Part shown: one piece after another, positions 14,801-16,661 of the stretch
Position numbering within the stretch: position 1 is the stretch's first letter
Layout: every line of letters begins with the position of its first letter
DNA from: an uncultured Methanofollis sp.
Lineage (GTDB): Archaea; Halobacteriota; Methanomicrobia; Methanomicrobiales; Methanofollaceae
Direction: 5' to 3'
DNA: 16,661 nt
Assembly (NCBI RefSeq): GCF_937919355.1
Contig: NZ_CALFSA010000191.1
Span: 1 to 16,661, forward strand
Made by a program: the position numbers and the translations under genes
The notes under the pieces: model-generated
What the model was told of the DNA's origin: nothing
Database searches by the model: none
The model's input: the letters and a program-made list of their open reading frames with translations, nothing else

Positions 14801-16661
14801 TCAGTGACGCCGGAGAAGCATGAGGAGGGAGAGAGACGCCACCGCGGGGAACCAGCCACCCGGCGACTGCTGCGGCGCGGTCTTTACAGGTGCTGCCGTC
14901 GTCTCCGAAACAGGTGCGTCATTTCCAGCCTTCCCGCCGATCACAAAGAGCGAGAGCCTCTCAGCCTGTGCCGTGAACTCGACCACCCCGTCCTTCTCCT
15001 CTCCGGCAACAGTCGGGAGTGCCTGCCATTCTCCACCGACCCGGCACATCAGCGCGACGTCCTCCGCCGCAAGGCCGTGGTCGGCGATCCACGCAGAGGA
15101 GACGTGGAAGGTGAGGGCAAGAGACGCGGGTTCGGCCTTCGCACCCTCAAGCCTGACCTTCAGGTAGCGGTAGACCTCGCCCTCGGGCGGTGCGCCGCCT
15201 CCGGCAGTCTCCGCGTCCTCCACCACCGCCAGGAAGGGCGCCCGCTGTTCTGGGATGGTCACCGAGACAGAGGAGACCACCGGGTTGTCGATGATGAAGG
15301 CCTTCTTCATCATGGTGACCGACCCGGACTCTGCACCGGCGTCGGCGCTGACAGGCGTGCCGCGGGTTGTGACAAGGACGGCAAGGCGGTTCACCAGGAC
15401 ACCACCGTCGTCGGCATTCTTCTGCGCCCCGACGGTGACGGTGTTCTCGCGGGGGAGGAGGGCGCGTGCGGCGTCAAGGTCTGCCAGGAACACAGAACCA
15501 TTCCGGCCGAAGGCACCGGGCCATTCCCGGTCGTTGAGGCCGACCCTGCCACCGCCGTTGGCCCATGCCTGCGGCCCGGTGCCGACGACGTACAGCCTCG
15601 CCGTCCCGACGCAGTCGAGGTCGAGACGCTCATCGAAGACAGTCCTCGTCACGGCGTCCTCTTCATAGACTCCTTCATCATCGTCGATGGCGACGGCGTC
15701 GCACCCTTCGGCGACCTGCCAGAGGACCTCGGGGAGGGCCGGGTCCTCGCGCACGACAAGGAGGACGCCGCCGTCGAGAGTGCAGAGAGCACCCGGCGTG
15801 CCCGTATTCCTGACCTCGATGGAGAGTGCACCTTCAGGCAGACTCTCCATGTCGAAGGCATAGGTGGCGGCGACAGGTGCGTCACGCCCACCTTCGTGGT
15901 CTGTGGCCGTGCGGTCGGGAGAAACCGCACGCCCATCGAGGGCGAATGTCAGGGCAGGGTCAATCCCACTCTCATCCTGTTTCGATCCGTTGACGAAGAT
16001 GTAGAAGGTCGCTTTTTTCACGGTTCCCGTACCTGCCGGAGGAGCGAGGGACAGTGTCGCACTCCCTCCCCCGTCGAGGAGGACAGGGGCGCCGCCGGTC
16101 GGCACGAGGGCCACATGGCCGTTCACCTCCCCGCTCTCCTGTTCGGTGAACTCAGACCCCGATAAACCGGAAGAGGCATCGGCACCTGAACTCTCACCAC
16201 TGCCAGGCGCAACGTCCCCTCCCTGCGGCGCCGTCCCGATGACGGCGTAACCGCTCGAACCTTCACCGACCATTCTATTGGTCCAGGAAATGCCCTGGCC
16301 CTGATTGGACTGGTTGCACCAGCCATAAGAATTGAAGGCCGCAAAGGTTCCGAGGTTCTCGAACTCATACTCGATCTTCACGGCACCCAGGTCCTTCAGG
16401 CCATCGATCTGGGAGTTCTTGCCAATATTACCGGTATTGAGATCGATATAGACGGTATGGAAGGGATTCGAGCCATCGGAGACGTCCTGGCCATAGTATA
16501 TGGGATATGCCCCGGGTAGATTGTCCCCGGCGGGTTTCCAGGTCTGCGGCCGGTACTTGAAGTCGTCCTTCGTGATCGTCCCCTCATAGGCACCATCGAC
16601 GTACTCGATCTGATCCGCTGTGGGCGGCATATTCAACACCGGCGTAGGCGTCCACCTGTAT
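14801..16661 (-). CDS. Anchored surface protein with DUF3344 and PGF-pre-PGF-like domains (N-terminus outside window)
   Basis: About 619 residues are visible; the gene starts beyond the window. Reading on to the edge gives YRWTPTPVLNMPPT, which aligns with GYTWIPSSVKNQAPTN in the giant protein, so an in-frame GTG at 16639 is not the start. Visible order: the shared N-terminal surface domain (1 to about 144, with GQDVSDG, FHTVYIDLNTGNI, FAAFNSYGWC and QGISWTN); Gly/Ser linker; DUF3344-like domain about 170-435 (VGLNDREWPGAF); a PGF-pre-PGF-like domain about 445-577 in which the PGFSxFAI signature has decayed to AERLSLFVIGG; a Thr/Pro stalk; a hydrophobic tail after PQQSPGGW; and RRH. No sulfite-oxidase-like module is present. 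It is transcribed ahead of the giant gene but probably separately, given the 215-bp gap. Confidence 0.83.
   Translation of the reverse strand, partial: YRWTPTPVLNMPPTADQIEYVDGAYEGTITKDDFKYRPQTWKPAGDNLPGAYPIYYGQDVSDGSNPFHTVYIDLNTGNIGKNSQIDGLKDLGAVKIEYEFENLGTFAAFNSYGWCNQSNQGQGISWTNRMVGEGSSGYAVIGTAPQGGDVAPGSGESSGADASSGLSGSEFTEQESGEVNGHVALVPTGGAPVLLDGGGSATLSLAPPAGTGTVKKATFYIFVNGSKQDESGIDPALTFALDGRAVSPDRTATDHEGGRDAPVAATYAFDMESLPEGALSIEVRNTGTPGALCTLDGGVLLVVREDPALPEVLWQVAEGCDAVAIDDDEGVYEEDAVTRTVFDERLDLDCVGTARLYVVGTGPQAWANGGGRVGLNDREWPGAFGRNGSVFLADLDAARALLPRENTVTVGAQKNADDGGVLVNRLAVLVTTRGTPVSADAGAESGSVTMMKKAFIIDNPVVSSVSVTIPEQRAPFLAVVEDAETAGGGAPPEGEVYRYLKVRLEGAKAEPASLALTFHVSSAWIADHGLAAEDVALMCRVGGEWQALPTVAGEEKDGVVEFTAQAERLSLFVIGGKAGNDAPVSETTAAPVKTAPQQSPGGWFPAVASLSLLMLLRRH

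Noticed and set aside
16637..16639. GTG as start of the partial surface-protein gene
   Set aside because: The frame continues to the window edge with residues aligning to the giant protein, and no signal peptide follows the GTG.
1..16661. tRNA, rRNA, riboswitch, insertion sequence or integrase
   Set aside because: I saw no transposase or integrase motifs and no structured RNA candidates. The only stretches over about 100 bp without a gene, 1522-1677 and 14586-14800, look like ordinary promoter/terminator regions.

Overview
The window reads as chromosomal DNA of a methanogenic archaeon, most likely of the order Methanomicrobiales. Coding DNA is GC-rich and the few intergenic gaps are AT-rich. 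Ribosome sites are GGAGG/GGTGG-like. Several protein families point the same way: WtpA-type oxyanion-binding protein, DUF3344, PEGA, PGF-pre-PGF modules, archaeal C-terminal hydrophobic tails ending in RR, and a PocR-PAS sensor of methanogen type. No genus can be named from the sequence alone.

Layout. At 1-356 (+) lies the 3' end of an isopropylmalate/isocitrate-type dehydrogenase gene. Everything else is on the minus strand, so transcription runs from right to left. The order is: (i) 16661-14801, a surface protein whose N-terminus lies outside the window; (ii) an AT-rich control region, 14586-14800, carrying two copies of the palindrome GTTAA-N10-TTAAC; (iii) a giant 1803-residue surface protein, 14585-9174; (iv) six tightly packed genes, 9118-1678: a small anchored protein, a 1007-residue DUF3344/PEGA protein, a purple-acid-phosphatase-like phosphoesterase, a second small anchored protein, a sulfite-oxidase-fold lipoprotein, and a WtpA-like tungstate/molybdate-binding lipoprotein; (v) a terminator and a separate promoter with a palindrome; (vi) a PocR-PAS sensor, 1521-268, whose 3' end overlaps the dehydrogenase gene tail to tail.

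The six genes at (iv) form an operon. Three of the five junctions are ATGA start/stop overlaps and the other two are gaps of 4 and 9 nt. The giant gene may feed into it across a 55-nt gap that contains a T-tract.

The unifying theme is an exported, largely membrane-anchored set of proteins built from one fold. I count nine domains resembling the sulfite-oxidase molybdopterin-binding domain. Four in the giant protein have a Cys where the family carries its metal ligand ('type A'). Four belong to a Cys-less variant ('type B'), one in each of four different genes. The ninth is a lipoprotein. The operon ends with a binding protein for tungstate/molybdate but has no permease or ATPase in the window. 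I infer a cell-surface metal- or pterin-handling or redox system. No function is proven by the sequence.
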